From contig NZ_AMSI01000011.1 in the NCBI RefSeq assembly GCF_000300515.1, positions 1 through 64,000 on the forward strand: 64,000 nucleotides of DNA, written 5' to 3'. This DNA comes from Nitratireductor indicus C115 (GTDB lineage Bacteria > Pseudomonadota > Alphaproteobacteria > Rhizobiales > Rhizobiaceae). The translations under genes and the position numbers were made by a program. The notes below the pieces were generated by a model. The model saw nothing but the letters and a program-made list of their open reading frames with translations, did not search any database and was not told the DNA's origin. This document shows positions 38,786 to 48,710 of this stretch, piece after piece; the stretch's first letter is position 1, and the number at the start of each line of letters is the position of its first letter.

Positions 38786-39750
38786 TGAATGCCGGTCCCA
38801 TATTCGGAGGGAGAGCTGATCTGCCGGTGAAACCGCAGGCGGCGGACATATTCCATGGGATCGCGTTTTGTGACCAGCGCGCCATCGGGAATGGTCAACC
38901 AGTCATAGAGCCGCGTCAGCATGAAGCGCAGCGCGGATCCGCGGGCCAGAAGCGGCAGAGCCGCTATTTCTTCCGCCTGAAGCCGGCGCACGGACTGATA
39001 CCCCTCGAGCAAGGCGCTGCCCTTGGTCAGATTATAGGAACCATCCTTCTCGAAGCACCAGGCGTTGAGGCAGGTCGCAACGTCATAGGCCAGCAAATCG
39101 TTGCAGGCGAAATAGAAGTCGATGATCCCGGAAACCTTGCCGCCCAGGAAAAAGACATTGTCCGGAAAAAGGTCGGCATGAATCACGCCCCGGGGCAAAT
39201 CGTGCGGCCATTGCCGGACAAGCATTTCGAGATCGGCTTCGACTTCGGCTTCCAGACCGGGCTCGACCTCGTCGGCCCTCGGCCGCGCCTTGTCCCAGAG
39301 GTCGCGCCAGCCATTGAGCGTCAATGCGTTGGCACGCGTCAGCGCAAACCCTTCGGCGGCAAGATGCAGCCCGGCCAGCGCCTCTCCCACCTTGCGGCAA
39401 TGCTGGGGTGTCGGGCGGCGTATCCACATGCCTTCCAGGAAGGTGATCAGGGCCGCAGGCCGTCCGGCGATTTCGCTGACCACGGCACCGTCACGCCGGC
39501 GCACGGGCAAGGGGCAACTGACGCCCCGTTCGGCCAGATGCTCCATCAGCCCCAGGAAGAAGGGCAGGTCGACAGGATCCACCCGGCGTTCATACAGCGT
39601 CAGGATGTAGGGTGCGCGCGAGGTGTGCAGCAGGTAGTTGGAGTTTTCAGACCCCTCTGCGATGCCCTTGAAGGACAACAGCTTGCCCGCATCATAGAGT
39701 TCCAGAAGCGCTTCGAGATCGTCTTCGCCGATTTCGGTATAAACAGCCAT
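38782..39750 (-). CDS. thrB: Homoserine kinase (ThrB, APH-fold type)
   Basis: Phosphorylates homoserine for threonine synthesis. The 322-aa protein has the aminoglycoside-phosphotransferase-like fold of the alphaproteobacterial Thr[11 protein letters not shown] near the start, the catalytic loop [11 protein letters not shown] (about 189-199) and the metal site IDFYFAC. It starts 3 bases after ispH and overlaps rnhA by 4, making a compact operon. thrC, the next step of the pathway, lies at 29.8 kb, so the pathway genes are split. Confidence 0.95.
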   Translation of the reverse strand: MAVYTEIGEDDLEALLELYDAGKLLSFKGIAEGSENSNYLLHTSRAPYILTLYERRVDPVDLPFFLGLMEHLAERGVSCPLPVRRRDGAVVSEIAGRPAALITFLEGMWIRRPTPQHCRKVGEALAGLHLAAEGFALTRANALTLNGWRDLWDKARPRADEVEPGLEAEVEADLEMLVRQWPHDLPRGVIHADLFPDNVFFLGGKVSGIIDFYFACNDLLAYDVATCLNAWCFEKDGSYNLTKGSALLEGYQSVRRLQAEEIAALPLLARGSALRFMLTRLYDWLTIPDGALVTKRDPMEYVRRLRFHRQISSPSEYGTGIQ

Positions 39751-39753
39751 GAA

Positions 39754-40767
39754 TCACGCACTACCGTTGACGAAGGCCATGTCGGCATTCGTAAGTTCCA
39801 CGTCGCGCAGGGCGCGCATCACCGGGAAATTCTCCGTCTCTTCCGCCGTAACGGCGAGCTCGACGCTCACATCGTAGCGTTCGGCGAACGCATCGATGAT
39901 CTCATTGACGATGATCTCGGGTGCGGATGCCCCCGCCGACAGACCAAGAACACCAATTTCCCCGATCTCGCCCCATGGGATTTCGGAGGCGCGCTGCACG
40001 AGCAGCGAGTGTTTTGCCCCTGCCCGCTCGGCCACTTCGACCAGACGACGGGAATTGGATGAATTGGGAGCGCCGACGATAAGGAAAAGATCCGCCCCTG
40101 GCGCCGCCATCTTCACGGCTTCCTGCCGATTGGTGGTGGCGTAGCAGATCGATTCGGCGGCAGGCGCATGCATTTGCGGGAAACGGTGCTCCAGCGCCTT
40201 CAATATATCGGCAGTGTCTTCGACGGAAAGCGTGGTCTGGCTCACAAAGCCCAGCTCGACGCCTGTGGGCGGGGTCAGCGCCAGAGCGCCTTCAACATTC
40301 TCCACCAGCGTCACGGTGCCTTCCGGCAGCTGCCCCATCGTGCCGATCACTTCGGGATGCCCCTCATGGCCGATCAGCAGAACGTGGCGGCCAAGGCGAT
40401 GATGGCGCATGGCCTGCTTGTGCACCTTGGAAACCAGGGGACAGGTGGCATCGAGATAAAAGAGATTGCGCGCAACGGCATCTGCCGGAACCGACTTCGG
40501 CACGCCATGCGCGGAAAAGACCACCGGGCACTCGCGATGCTCAGGCGGAATTTCATCGAGTTCCTCGATGAACACGGCACCGCGCTCCTGTAATCCCTCC
40601 ACGACGTAGCGGTTGTGCACGATTTCGTGGCGCACATAGACGGGCGCGCCGTATTTCTTCAGCGCCAGGACGACGATCTGAATTGCGCGATCGACCCCCG
40701 CGCAAAAGCCGCGAGGGCCGCACAGGCGCACCGTAAGCTTCTTTTTCGGCGTTTGCTGAGCAGCCAT
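39754..40767 (-). CDS. ispH: 4-hydroxy-3-methylbut-2-enyl diphosphate reductase
   Basis: Last enzyme of the MEP isoprenoid pathway; it reduces HMBPP to IPP and DMAPP. The 337-aa protein has the three cluster cysteines C16 ([16 protein letters not shown]), C109 (DATCPLV) and C208 ([13 protein letters not shown]), with the family motifs HEIVHN and FSAHGVP. A good SD (AAGGAAGG) precedes the ATG. It shares the operon with thrB and rnhA. dxs, the first enzyme of the pathway, is at 52.9 kb. Confidence 0.97.
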   Translation of the reverse strand: MAAQQTPKKKLTVRLCGPRGFCAGVDRAIQIVVLALKKYGAPVYVRHEIVHNRYVVEGLQERGAVFIEELDEIPPEHRECPVVFSAHGVPKSVPADAVARNLFYLDATCPLVSKVHKQAMRHHRLGRHVLLIGHEGHPEVIGTMGQLPEGTVTLVENVEGALALTPPTGVELGFVSQTTLSVEDTADILKALEHRFPQMHAPAAESICYATTNRQEAVKMAAPGADLFLIVGAPNSSNSRRLVEVAERAGAKHSLLVQRASEIPWGEIGEIGVLGLSAGASAPEIIVNEIIDAFAERYDVSVELAVTAEETENFPVMRALRDVELTNADMAFVNGSA

Positions 40768-40818
40768 GCTAGCCTTCCTTCATGCGTGGCGCGAATAGGG
40801 ATTGATGAAGCCGCGATG

Positions 40819-41571
40819 TCAAGAGCGGTGGCGGTTTCTTCGCCACCACACCAACAGGACACCACACAGGGCAACCGCCAGGCCATACCACGTCACCGCA
40901 TATTGGAGGTGATTGTTGGGAAGGTCGATCAGCGTCACCCCGCCGACGGGCAATCCGCCAGGATTGGCGGTTTTATCCGCATCTACATAAAAGGGCAGGA
41001 AAACACTGCCCTTCGGGAGGCCGGACGTTTCGGCCATCGCGCCCATATCCTTCCAGTAGAAGATGTTCTTGGCGATGTCATTGTCCGGCACGATGAAGGA
41101 GGGCTTTTCTTCGGGCGCCCTGCGGGCCAGCCCCGTCACGCGCACGCCGCCGACAGTCAGGCTGTCCGGCCGGTCTTCCTTTTCCTTGCGGTCGAAGGGA
41201 ACAAAACCGCGATTGATGAAGATGTAGCGGCCATCGGCAAGCTGAAGCGGCGTGTGCACGAAATAGCCCGACTGTCCCTGCCAGGTGGCAAAGAAATGGC
41301 GTTCGCCCTCATGCACGAAGGAACCGCTAACACGCACGGTGCGGTATTCGACATCACCCGTCTCGGCGTAAATGCGCTCCATCTCCGGCAAGTCAACCGG
41401 CGCTGCCGCGATGCGCTCGTTGATCCTTGCGAGCAGCCCCTCTTTCCAATGGAGGCGCTGAACCTGCCAGGTTCCAAGTGCGACAAGGACGGCAAGAACC
41501 AGTGCGCTCAGCACAAGCAGAAGCCAGGTGGTGACAGGCCGGGAAGCGGCGTTCTTTGAAGCCTCGGTCAT
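40819..41571 (-). CDS. SURF1 family cytochrome oxidase assembly protein
   Basis: Assembly factor for aa3 cytochrome c oxidase (250 aa). Two transmembrane helices flank a periplasmic domain: an N-terminal one (about 15-35) and a C-terminal one near 225-245. The SURF1 hallmarks are LGTWQVQRLHWKE, the LQLADGRYIFINRGFVP segment and the ending LPNNHLQYAVTWYGLA. It starts 1 base after the DUF983 stop, so the two are coupled. It sits just downstream of the cox genes, past their terminator, which fits the role in heme insertion into CoxA. Confidence 0.94.
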   Translation of the reverse strand: MTEASKNAASRPVTTWLLLVLSALVLAVLVALGTWQVQRLHWKEGLLARINERIAAAPVDLPEMERIYAETGDVEYRTVRVSGSFVHEGERHFFATWQGQSGYFVHTPLQLADGRYIFINRGFVPFDRKEKEDRPDSLTVGGVRVTGLARRAPEEKPSFIVPDNDIAKNIFYWKDMGAMAETSGLPKGSVFLPFYVDADKTANPGGLPVGGVTLIDLPNNHLQYAVTWYGLAVALCGVLLVWWRRNRHRS

Positions 41572-41572
41572 A

Positions 41573-41992
41573 TCAGCGGTCGAGTTTTCCTTCCTCAGCC
41601 CTGTTCCTGTATTGCAGAGCGATCAAAAGCCCCTTGATGAGCCGCAGCGAAACGAGGCTGAGCACGAGCGTCAGCGGTATCCACAGGAGGAAATGCAGCC
41701 AGAGTGGAGGATTGAAAGAGACCTCCATCCAGAGCGCCAGGCCCACAACGATGAAGCCTATTATGAGGATCACGAACACGGCCGGCCCATCGCCGGCATC
41801 AGCGAAACTATAATCCAGTCCGCAGTTGGAACAGCCTCGCCCCACCGTGAGGAAGCCGGAGAACAACCGCCCTTCCCCGCAGCGCGGACAGCGACCGCCA
41901 AGACCGGCCGAAACCGGATCGACCGGTGCCCATATGGCCTGGTCGCGATGGGATTCCCGATCGTTGGAACTGCCCGTATCGCCGTTCGTCAT
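41573..41992 (-). CDS. DUF983 membrane protein
   Basis: Small protein of 139 aa from the ATG at 41992; a TTG at 42004 would add 4 residues. It has a zinc-ribbon-like pair of CxxC motifs (RCPRCGEG and GCSNCGLDY) and two hydrophobic helices (about 70-120). DUF983 genes are regularly found with the cox operon in alphaproteobacteria and probably help oxidase assembly, but no exact role is known. It is coupled to SURF1 (1-base gap). Confidence 0.85.
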   Translation of the reverse strand: MTNGDTGSSNDRESHRDQAIWAPVDPVSAGLGGRCPRCGEGRLFSGFLTVGRGCSNCGLDYSFADAGDGPAVFVILIIGFIVVGLALWMEVSFNPPLWLHFLLWIPLTLVLSLVSLRLIKGLLIALQYRNRAEEGKLDR

Positions 41993-42169
41993 GTCAGTGT
42001 CCAATCTTTCGGTTCAGGCCCGCAAGCTGTTTCCAAGAGCGGGCTAAGACAGGGATAACGTCCCGTCCGGCTGCTTTAGCATTTTGATAGGCCGAAGGTC
42101 GACACCGCTCGTTGCCGCAGCGGGCGCTGGGGCGCCAGGTGTTGCACCCGACCGCAAATCCTTCGACCC

Positions 42170-42201
42170 AAAAGAAAACGGCCGGGTCTCCCCGGCCGTT
42201 T
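42170..42201 (-). terminator. Terminator of the cox operon
   Basis: On the minus strand an 11-bp perfect stem AAACGGCCGGG/CCCGGCCGTTT (4-base loop) is followed by TTTTCTTTT. It lies 18 bases after the coxC stop and separates the cox operon from the DUF983-SURF1 unit. Confidence 0.9.
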
Positions 42202-42218
42202 CAGCATTTCCGTCAGTC

Positions 42219-43103
42219 TCACATATGCGCGATGGGAGCGCCGATGGAGGCCCAGACATAGATGAACGTGAAGAGGAAGAGCCACACCACGTCAACGAAG
42301 TGCCAGTACCAGGCGGCTGCCTCGAAACCGAAATGCTGCTTCGGGGTGAAATCGCCAGCCATGGCGCGCAGCAGACAAACGAACAGGAAGATCGTGCCCA
42401 CGATCACGTGGAAGCCATGGAAACCCGTCGCCATGAAGAAGGTGGCTCCGTAGATGGATTCCTTGAACTGGAACGGAGCGTGCATGTACTCGTAAGCCTG
42501 CACGAAGGAGAACAGGACGCCCAGAGCGACCGTGAGCGCAAGCCCCCAGACAAGGCCCTTGCGATCGTTCTCCAGCAGCGCGTGGTGCGCCCAGGTGACA
42601 GCCGTGCCCGACAGAAGCAGAATGATGGTGTTGTAAAGCGGCAGGTGGAAAGGATCGAGAACCTCGATGCCCTTCGGCGGCCAGACACCGCCGGTGAACT
42701 CGCTGCGCATAACCTGAGAGGCTTCGCCCGGGAACAGGCTGACGTCGAAGAAAGCCCAGAACCAGGCAACGAAGAACATCAGCTCGGAAGCGATGAACAT
42801 GATCATGCCATAGCGCAGGTGCAGCGACACGACGCGTGTGTGGTGCCCCTCGTGGGCTTCCTTGATGGTGTCTGCCCACCAGGAATACATGGTGAAGAGA
42901 ACCACGAAGAGACCGACCAGGAAGAGCCAGAAATTGCTGGCTGCGAGATCGACGCCAAACAGGGTGAAATCCGCGCCGTTATGCGCCTTCATCCAGGCGA
43001 CGCCGCCAAGAGCCATGACGAATGCCCCGAACGAGGCGAGGAACGGCCAAGGGCTCGGATCGATGATGTGGTAGTCGTGCTGTTTCGCGTGCGCGTCGGC
43101 CAT
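42219..43103 (-). CDS. coxC: Cytochrome c oxidase subunit III
   Basis: Seven-helix core subunit of the aa3 oxidase (294 aa). I start at 43103 because GGGGG lies before it and the protein then begins [21 protein letters not shown]; 24 upstream residues would be read out of the ctaG gene. Conserved features are [20 protein letters not shown] and the [14 protein letters not shown] end. It is the last gene of the minus-strand cox operon before the terminator at 42170. Confidence 0.96.
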   Translation of the reverse strand: MADAHAKQHDYHIIDPSPWPFLASFGAFVMALGGVAWMKAHNGADFTLFGVDLAASNFWLFLVGLFVVLFTMYSWWADTIKEAHEGHHTRVVSLHLRYGMIMFIASELMFFVAWFWAFFDVSLFPGEASQVMRSEFTGGVWPPKGIEVLDPFHLPLYNTIILLLSGTAVTWAHHALLENDRKGLVWGLALTVALGVLFSFVQAYEYMHAPFQFKESIYGATFFMATGFHGFHVIVGTIFLFVCLLRAMAGDFTPKQHFGFEAAAWYWHFVDVVWLFLFTFIYVWASIGAPIAHM

Positions 43104-43104
43104 C

Positions 43105-43719
43105 TCAGCCCCCAAGATTTTCGTTCTGACTGGTGTTGGTGTTGGGCGCGGCTGCAACCGGCGCCTTCTTCTCAAGCGGGAAGAATGTGTAGGAAAGCGT
43201 AATCGTCTTCAGGTTTTTCAACTCCGGCACCTTCACGATCTCCGGATCAACGAAGAACACGACGGGCATGTCATAGGACTGACCGGGTTGCAACTCCTGT
43301 TCGGTGAAACAGAAGCACTCGACCTTGTTGAAATACGCGCCGGCCTGCGGCGGGGACACGTTGAAGGTCGCCGTTCCCGCCGTCACGCGGTCGGAAACAT
43401 TGTGTGCAAGGTAGGAAATCTGCTCGGTCTCGCCGATGCGCATCGTGACTTCGCGCTGCACCGGTTTGAATTCCCAGGGAACACCGTTCACATTTGCATC
43501 GAAGCGTACGGTGATCTTCTGATCGAGAATCGTGTCGGAATACTGCTCGACGCGCTGCGTCGTGCCTCCATAGCCCGTCACCTGACAGAACATCTGATAA
43601 AGGGGCACCGCCGCATAGGCCATTCCGACCATGCCGCCGACAAGGGCAAAGCACAAAACAGCAGCTTTGCGGTTGCGGTTGCTGCTTGCGATTTCCTGCG
43701 GTGTCTTCTCTTCGCTCAT
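43105..43719 (-). CDS. ctaG: Cytochrome c oxidase assembly protein CtaG/Cox11
   Basis: Copper chaperone that delivers Cu to the CuB site of subunit I (204 aa). A single N-terminal helix (about 20-40) anchors the periplasmic domain. The copper-binding CFCF motif lies in VECFCFTEQ, with [10 protein letters not shown] after it. I start at 43719 because GAGG lies 8 bases upstream in the end of the preceding coxF gene; a GTG 12 bases earlier is less likely. coxC starts 1 base after the stop. Confidence 0.94.
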   Translation of the reverse strand: MSEEKTPQEIASSNRNRKAAVLCFALVGGMVGMAYAAVPLYQMFCQVTGYGGTTQRVEQYSDTILDQKITVRFDANVNGVPWEFKPVQREVTMRIGETEQISYLAHNVSDRVTAGTATFNVSPPQAGAYFNKVECFCFTEQELQPGQSYDMPVVFFVDPEIVKVPELKNLKTITLSYTFFPLEKKAPVAAAPNTNTSQNENLGG

Positions 43720-43727
43720 GACCTGCC

Positions 43728-43883
43728 TCACATCGCGCGATCAAAGAGGGACGGACCGAGCTTCACCAGGCTGCCGATATAGACGACAATCACGAAGGCT
43801 ACGAGGGCGATGGCAATCGCGATGGAGCGTTTGCGGCGTGCCTTCAGCTGGGCCTCGGTCGGCTTGATGAATTCCTGTTCCAT
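43728..43883 (-). CDS. coxF: CoxF-like small membrane protein
   Basis: A 51-residue protein with a basic N-terminal stretch (KARRKRS) and one hydrophobic helix (about 20-40), ending KLGPSLFDRAM. It lies between ctaB and ctaG, where alphaproteobacteria have the small CoxF. Its ATG at 43883 has a GGAGG SD formed by the end of ctaB (4 bases separate them), which supports this start over an upstream one. The function is unknown, probably linked to oxidase assembly. Confidence 0.75.
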   Translation of the reverse strand: MEQEFIKPTEAQLKARRKRSIAIAIALVAFVIVVYIGSLVKLGPSLFDRAM

Positions 43884-43887
43884 GAAC

Positions 43888-44832
43888 TCAGCCTCCGAAG
43901 GCAAGGCCAAGGCTTGCGGCCAGACGATCGGCTAGCAAGGCGGTGAACAGGATAAAGAGATACAACAGAGAATAGCCAAACAATGCCTTGGCAGGCTTCA
44001 TGGCCTGATCGTCCTCAGGCATGGTGAACACGCTCCAGGAATACCAGACAAAGCCCGCGCCAAGCATCACAGCGACGGCGCCGTAGGCGAGGCTTGCAAA
44101 ACCAGCCCAGACCGGCAGCACACCGCTTGCGGCCAGAAGGATCGCATAGATGAAAATCTGCTTCTTGGTCGCCGCATGACCCGCAACATTGGGCAGCATG
44201 GGAATGCCGGCACGCTCGTAGTCCGACGACTTGAACAGTGCGAGCGCCCAGAAATGCGGGGGCGTCCAGAGGAAGATGATCAGGAACAGGATGACGCTTT
44301 CAAGGCTCACCGTGCCCGTGACCGCAGCCCAGCCCACCACGGGCGGCAAGGCGCCTGCAGCACCGCCGATCACGATGTTCTGGGGCGTCGAGCGCTTCAG
44401 CCACATGGTGTAGACCACCGCGTAGAAGAAGATGGTGAAGGCAAGTAGCGCGCCGGCGACCCAGTTTGCCATCAGGCCGAGCGTCGCCACGGAGAGAGCC
44501 GAAAGAATGAGACCGAACGCCAGGGCTTCGCCCGGCGTTACACGACCGGTGGGCACCGGGCGCTTTGCGGTGCGGCCCATGATGGCGTCGATATCGGCAT
44601 CGTACCACATGTTGAGGGCACCCGAGGCGCCAGCACCCACGGCAATGGCGGCGATGGAGATCATCGCCAGGAACGGGTTCGGCGTGACCGGTGCCATCGC
44701 CATACCCACAAAGGCGGTGAAGACCACCAGTGACATGACGCGCGGCTTCAAAAGCGCGATGAAATCGCCGGGCTGCGCCTCGGAAAGGCGATACCCCGCG
44801 TCATCCATATGCTTCTGTTCAACCAGCGCCAT
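43888..44832 (-). CDS. ctaB: Heme o synthase (protoheme IX farnesyltransferase)
   Basis: Attaches the farnesyl chain to heme b, giving heme o, the precursor of heme a for subunit I (314 aa, UbiA-type prenyltransferase). About nine hydrophobic helices are visible. The prenyl-binding aspartate motif is in [15 protein letters not shown], with the PVPTGRVTP loop after it, and the second acidic loop is in [16 protein letters not shown] lies 5 bases before the ATG. It is cotranscribed with the cox genes. Confidence 0.96.
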   Translation of the reverse strand: MALVEQKHMDDAGYRLSEAQPGDFIALLKPRVMSLVVFTAFVGMAMAPVTPNPFLAMISIAAIAVGAGASGALNMWYDADIDAIMGRTAKRPVPTGRVTPGEALAFGLILSALSVATLGLMANWVAGALLAFTIFFYAVVYTMWLKRSTPQNIVIGGAAGALPPVVGWAAVTGTVSLESVILFLIIFLWTPPHFWALALFKSSDYERAGIPMLPNVAGHAATKKQIFIYAILLAASGVLPVWAGFASLAYGAVAVMLGAGFVWYSWSVFTMPEDDQAMKPAKALFGYSLLYLFILFTALLADRLAASLGLAFGG

Positions 44833-44855
44833 GTCTTGCCTTTATTGATTGATAT

Positions 44856-44889
44856 GGCCGCGCGCCCGGCGCGCGGCCTTTTTGTTTTC
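44856..44889 (+). terminator. Strong hairpin with a T-run on the antisense strand inside the cox operon
   Basis: A perfect 10-bp GC stem (44856-44865 with 44869-44878, loop CCG) lies between coxA and ctaB. The T-run (TTTTTGTTTT) follows on the plus strand, opposite to the operon, so it should stop antisense transcripts. On the minus strand it has only A-rich sequence before it and no T-run after it. Confidence 0.6.
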
Positions 44890-44900
44890 CTATGCCCGGA

Positions 44901-46556
<1,656 letters not shown>

Positions 46557-46569
46557 CTACCGCTCCATT

Positions 46570-46682
46570 TTCATTCTACCGCACCGCTCCGAAAACCGAA
46601 GTGGGTTTTCGGAAAGCACGGTGCGCAAACTCTATAACTTACAGCGTCATTTGTGCGTCCGGAAGGACGCACAGCGCCGTAA
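46570..46682. repeat. RIME1-like mosaic palindromic element between coxB and coxA
   Basis: About 113 bp with two large palindromes. The first (46581-46624) pairs GCACCG with CGGTGC and CCGAAAACC with GGTTTTCGG. The second (46639-46682) pairs TGTGCGTCC with GGACGCACA around GGAA, with an outer TTACAGCG/CGCCGTAA arm. Size and double-palindrome form match RIME1, the rhizobial intergenic mosaic element, as I remember it. It lies inside the coxB-coxA transcript. Confidence 0.6.
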
Positions 46683-46695
46683 GGCATCCGCAACC

Positions 46696-47556
46696 TTACT
46701 GGCCGGCGGACGCAACTTTCGTGTTCGCCTCGACCGCGGCCATCAGGGCCTTGTTGGCACCCGTCAGGTCATCGCGGGCCGCAGCGACCCAGGTGTCGTA
46801 CTGGCCCTTCGCCACAACGCGGATGGCGATCGGCATGAAGGCGTGGTCCTTGCCGCAAAGCTCGGAGCACTGGCCATAATAAAGGCCTTCCTTCTCCGCC
46901 TTGAACCAAGTCTCGTTGATACGACCGGGAACCGCATCGACCTTCACGCCGAAGGCCGGCATGGCGAAGGCGTGAATGACGTCGCTCGCCGTGACCAGAA
47001 CGCGAACGGTGGTGTCGACGGGGACGACGATCTCGTTGTCCACAGCCAGGAGACGCGGATAGCGCGCCTTGTCTTCCTTGCCGGCGCCCGAACGCTCGTC
47101 TTCCTTCAGCATCAGGGACGTGAAGGAGAGCGGCTCTTCAAGCTGATACTCGTAATCCCAGTACCACTGGACGCCCGTCGCCTTGATGGTGAGTTCCGGC
47201 TCATCGGTCGGCGTATACTGCGCCGTCAGAAGCTGGAAGGACGGAACAGCAAGGAACAGAAGGACGATCACCGGACCAACAGTCCAGACAACCTCGATCA
47301 GCGTGTTGTGGCTGGTGCGCGAAGGCGTCGGGTTCGTGCTCTTGCGGAAACGCAGGATACACCAGGCAAGCAGAAGCATGACCAGGATGGTGATCGGAAT
47401 GATGAACCACAAGGTGTAGTGCTCAAACCAGGTGATCTCGTGCATGATGCTCGTGACGGCCGGCTGGAACCGCATCTGCCAAGGCTCGGGCTGCGCAGCA
47501 AAGGCGCCCGTTGCGAAAAATGGCAGAGAGGCAAGGCCAACAGCGATATTCTTCAT
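46696..47556 (-). CDS. coxB: Cytochrome c oxidase subunit II
   Basis: CuA-bearing subunit of the aa3 oxidase (286 aa). The N-terminus is a signal-like segment, followed by two transmembrane helices and a periplasmic cupredoxin domain. The CuA ligands are in the C-terminal CSELCGKDHAFMP. WYWDYEY, an electron-entry motif, precedes it. I start at 47556, where the Met begins a typical signal sequence; Met at 47568 is also possible, and neither has a strong SD. It is the first gene of the operon, which runs leftward to coxC. Confidence 0.95.
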   Translation of the reverse strand: MKNIAVGLASLPFFATGAFAAQPEPWQMRFQPAVTSIMHEITWFEHYTLWFIIPITILVMLLLAWCILRFRKSTNPTPSRTSHNTLIEVVWTVGPVIVLLFLAVPSFQLLTAQYTPTDEPELTIKATGVQWYWDYEYQLEEPLSFTSLMLKEDERSGAGKEDKARYPRLLAVDNEIVVPVDTTVRVLVTASDVIHAFAMPAFGVKVDAVPGRINETWFKAEKEGLYYGQCSELCGKDHAFMPIAIRVVAKGQYDTWVAAARDDLTGANKALMAAVEANTKVASAGQ

Positions 47557-48023
47557 AACCCTCGTCATCTCCCGTGGCGAAACGGCAAAGCCGAAGGACC
47601 GGCTCCGCCGCAAGGGCAATTCTGGCATTTTCTAGGCGCGTTCAAACCATACTCTCATTTGAACCGCAAGAAAGGCGTTCGATGCAGCGTGCGGCATTTT
47701 TGCGCCCCGGCAGCCTGACCCGGACAGATGTTTCCCGTCGGTTCGGGAAAATCTCTCCAAAAGCCACAGGCCCCAGGACGCGGTTTTCCCGAACGGACGG
47801 ATGCCATCTGTCCCGACAGCACCACCGAGCCCGGCTCATAACGCCGACGCCCTCCCCGGTGCAATAGCACAAAACACCGCGCCGTCCCATTTCTGTCGGA
47901 ATTGAACGAATATTGTGCAGCCCGACAATGCTGAACAGGTTTTTCGGCTCTTGCCGACTCTATCCCTTTTCGGCCAAAGCCATCGCAGGGTAAATTCTCC
48001 TGATTCGTCCGGGAGCAGGAATC
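47557..48023. promoter_or_regulatory. Divergent coxB/ialB intergenic region with long palindrome
   Basis: No gene is visible in this 467-bp region. It has a 7-bp inverted repeat GTTCAAA/TTTGAAC (47640-47664, spacer 11), then a long imperfect palindrome at 47722-47813. TTGAAC (47902-47907) and GACAAT (47924-47929), 16 bases apart, form a weak candidate promoter for ialB. The ialB SD (AGGA) is 3 bases from its ATG. Confidence 0.45.
47722..47813. repeat. 92-nt imperfect palindrome (potential long hairpin)
   Basis: Three paired blocks are nested around a 32-nt loop: GGACAGATG/CATCTGTCC (47722-47730 and 47805-47813), CCGTC/GACGG (47735-47739 and 47796-47800) and GTTCGGGAAAA/TTTTCCCGAAC (47741-47751 and 47784-47794). 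They are separated by a 4x4 internal loop and a single G-G mismatch. That makes 25 pairs in 30 positions per arm. The sequence does not match the RIME/RPE patterns above. Confidence 0.65.
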
Positions 48024-48548
48024 ATGACCATGTCTTTCGTTACGCGCGGCGCGCTGGTGCTCGCCCTGACCGTTGTTTCCGCTCTGGCGGCCGTTTCCGG
48101 CGCTGGGGCACAGCAGAGCGGCACCGTGCGCTCAACCCATGGCGCATGGTCGATCCTGTGCGATACGCCAGCCGGCGCCTCCACCGAGCAGTGCGCGATG
48201 ATGCAGAACGTCGTCGCCGAGGACCGCCCTGAAATGGGCCTTTCAGTCGTTGTCCTGCGGACAGCCGATGGGAAGGCCGAGATCTTGCGGGTTCTGGCGC
48301 CGCTCGGCGTGCTTCTTCCCAACGGCCTCGGACTCAACGTGGACGGCAAGGACATCGGGCGTGCCTATTTCGTGCGCTGCTTCCAGGATGGCTGCTATGC
48401 CGAGGTGATCCTCGAGGACCAGCTCATCAACACGCTGAAGACCGGAAAGTCGGCCACGTTCATCGTCTTCCAGACACCGGAGGAAGGTATCGGCATTCCC
48501 GTCGACCTGAACGGATTTGCCGCAGGGTTCGACGCTCTTCCCAAATGA
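48024..48548 (+). CDS. Invasion-associated locus B (IalB) family protein
   Basis: Exported protein of 174 aa. A signal peptide ends near SGAGAQ (about 30). The mature part has the IalB pattern: GAWSILCDTP, the cysteine pairs (LCDTP with EQCAMMQ, and RCFQDGCYAEV), and a beta-rich core. The family was named from Bartonella, where IalB is needed for red-cell invasion; in free-living rhizobia the role is unknown. The SD AGGA precedes the ATG. A terminator follows at 48587. Confidence 0.88.
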   Translation: MTMSFVTRGALVLALTVVSALAAVSGAGAQQSGTVRSTHGAWSILCDTPAGASTEQCAMMQNVVAEDRPEMGLSVVVLRTADGKAEILRVLAPLGVLLPNGLGLNVDGKDIGRAYFVRCFQDGCYAEVILEDQLINTLKTGKSATFIVFQTPEEGIGIPVDLNGFAAGFDALPK

Positions 48549-48586
48549 TCCGGAAGAATGAACGACGCTCGTTTCGTTCCAGCAAG

Positions 48587-48614
48587 GCCGCCCGCACAGC
48601 GAGGCGGCTTTTTT
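48587..48614 (+). terminator. Terminator of the IalB-family gene
   Basis: A 6-bp GC stem GCCGCC/GGCGGC with a 10-base loop is followed by six T (48609-48614). Confidence 0.8.
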
Positions 48615-48710
48615 GTTGTGGATGGCCGCAGAAAAGGACGCGTTCACGCGGCACTGGATCGCCGGCCTAATCTTTCCTAAATGAAGGAAGTCGCTTCCAC
48701 AGGATTTCCC

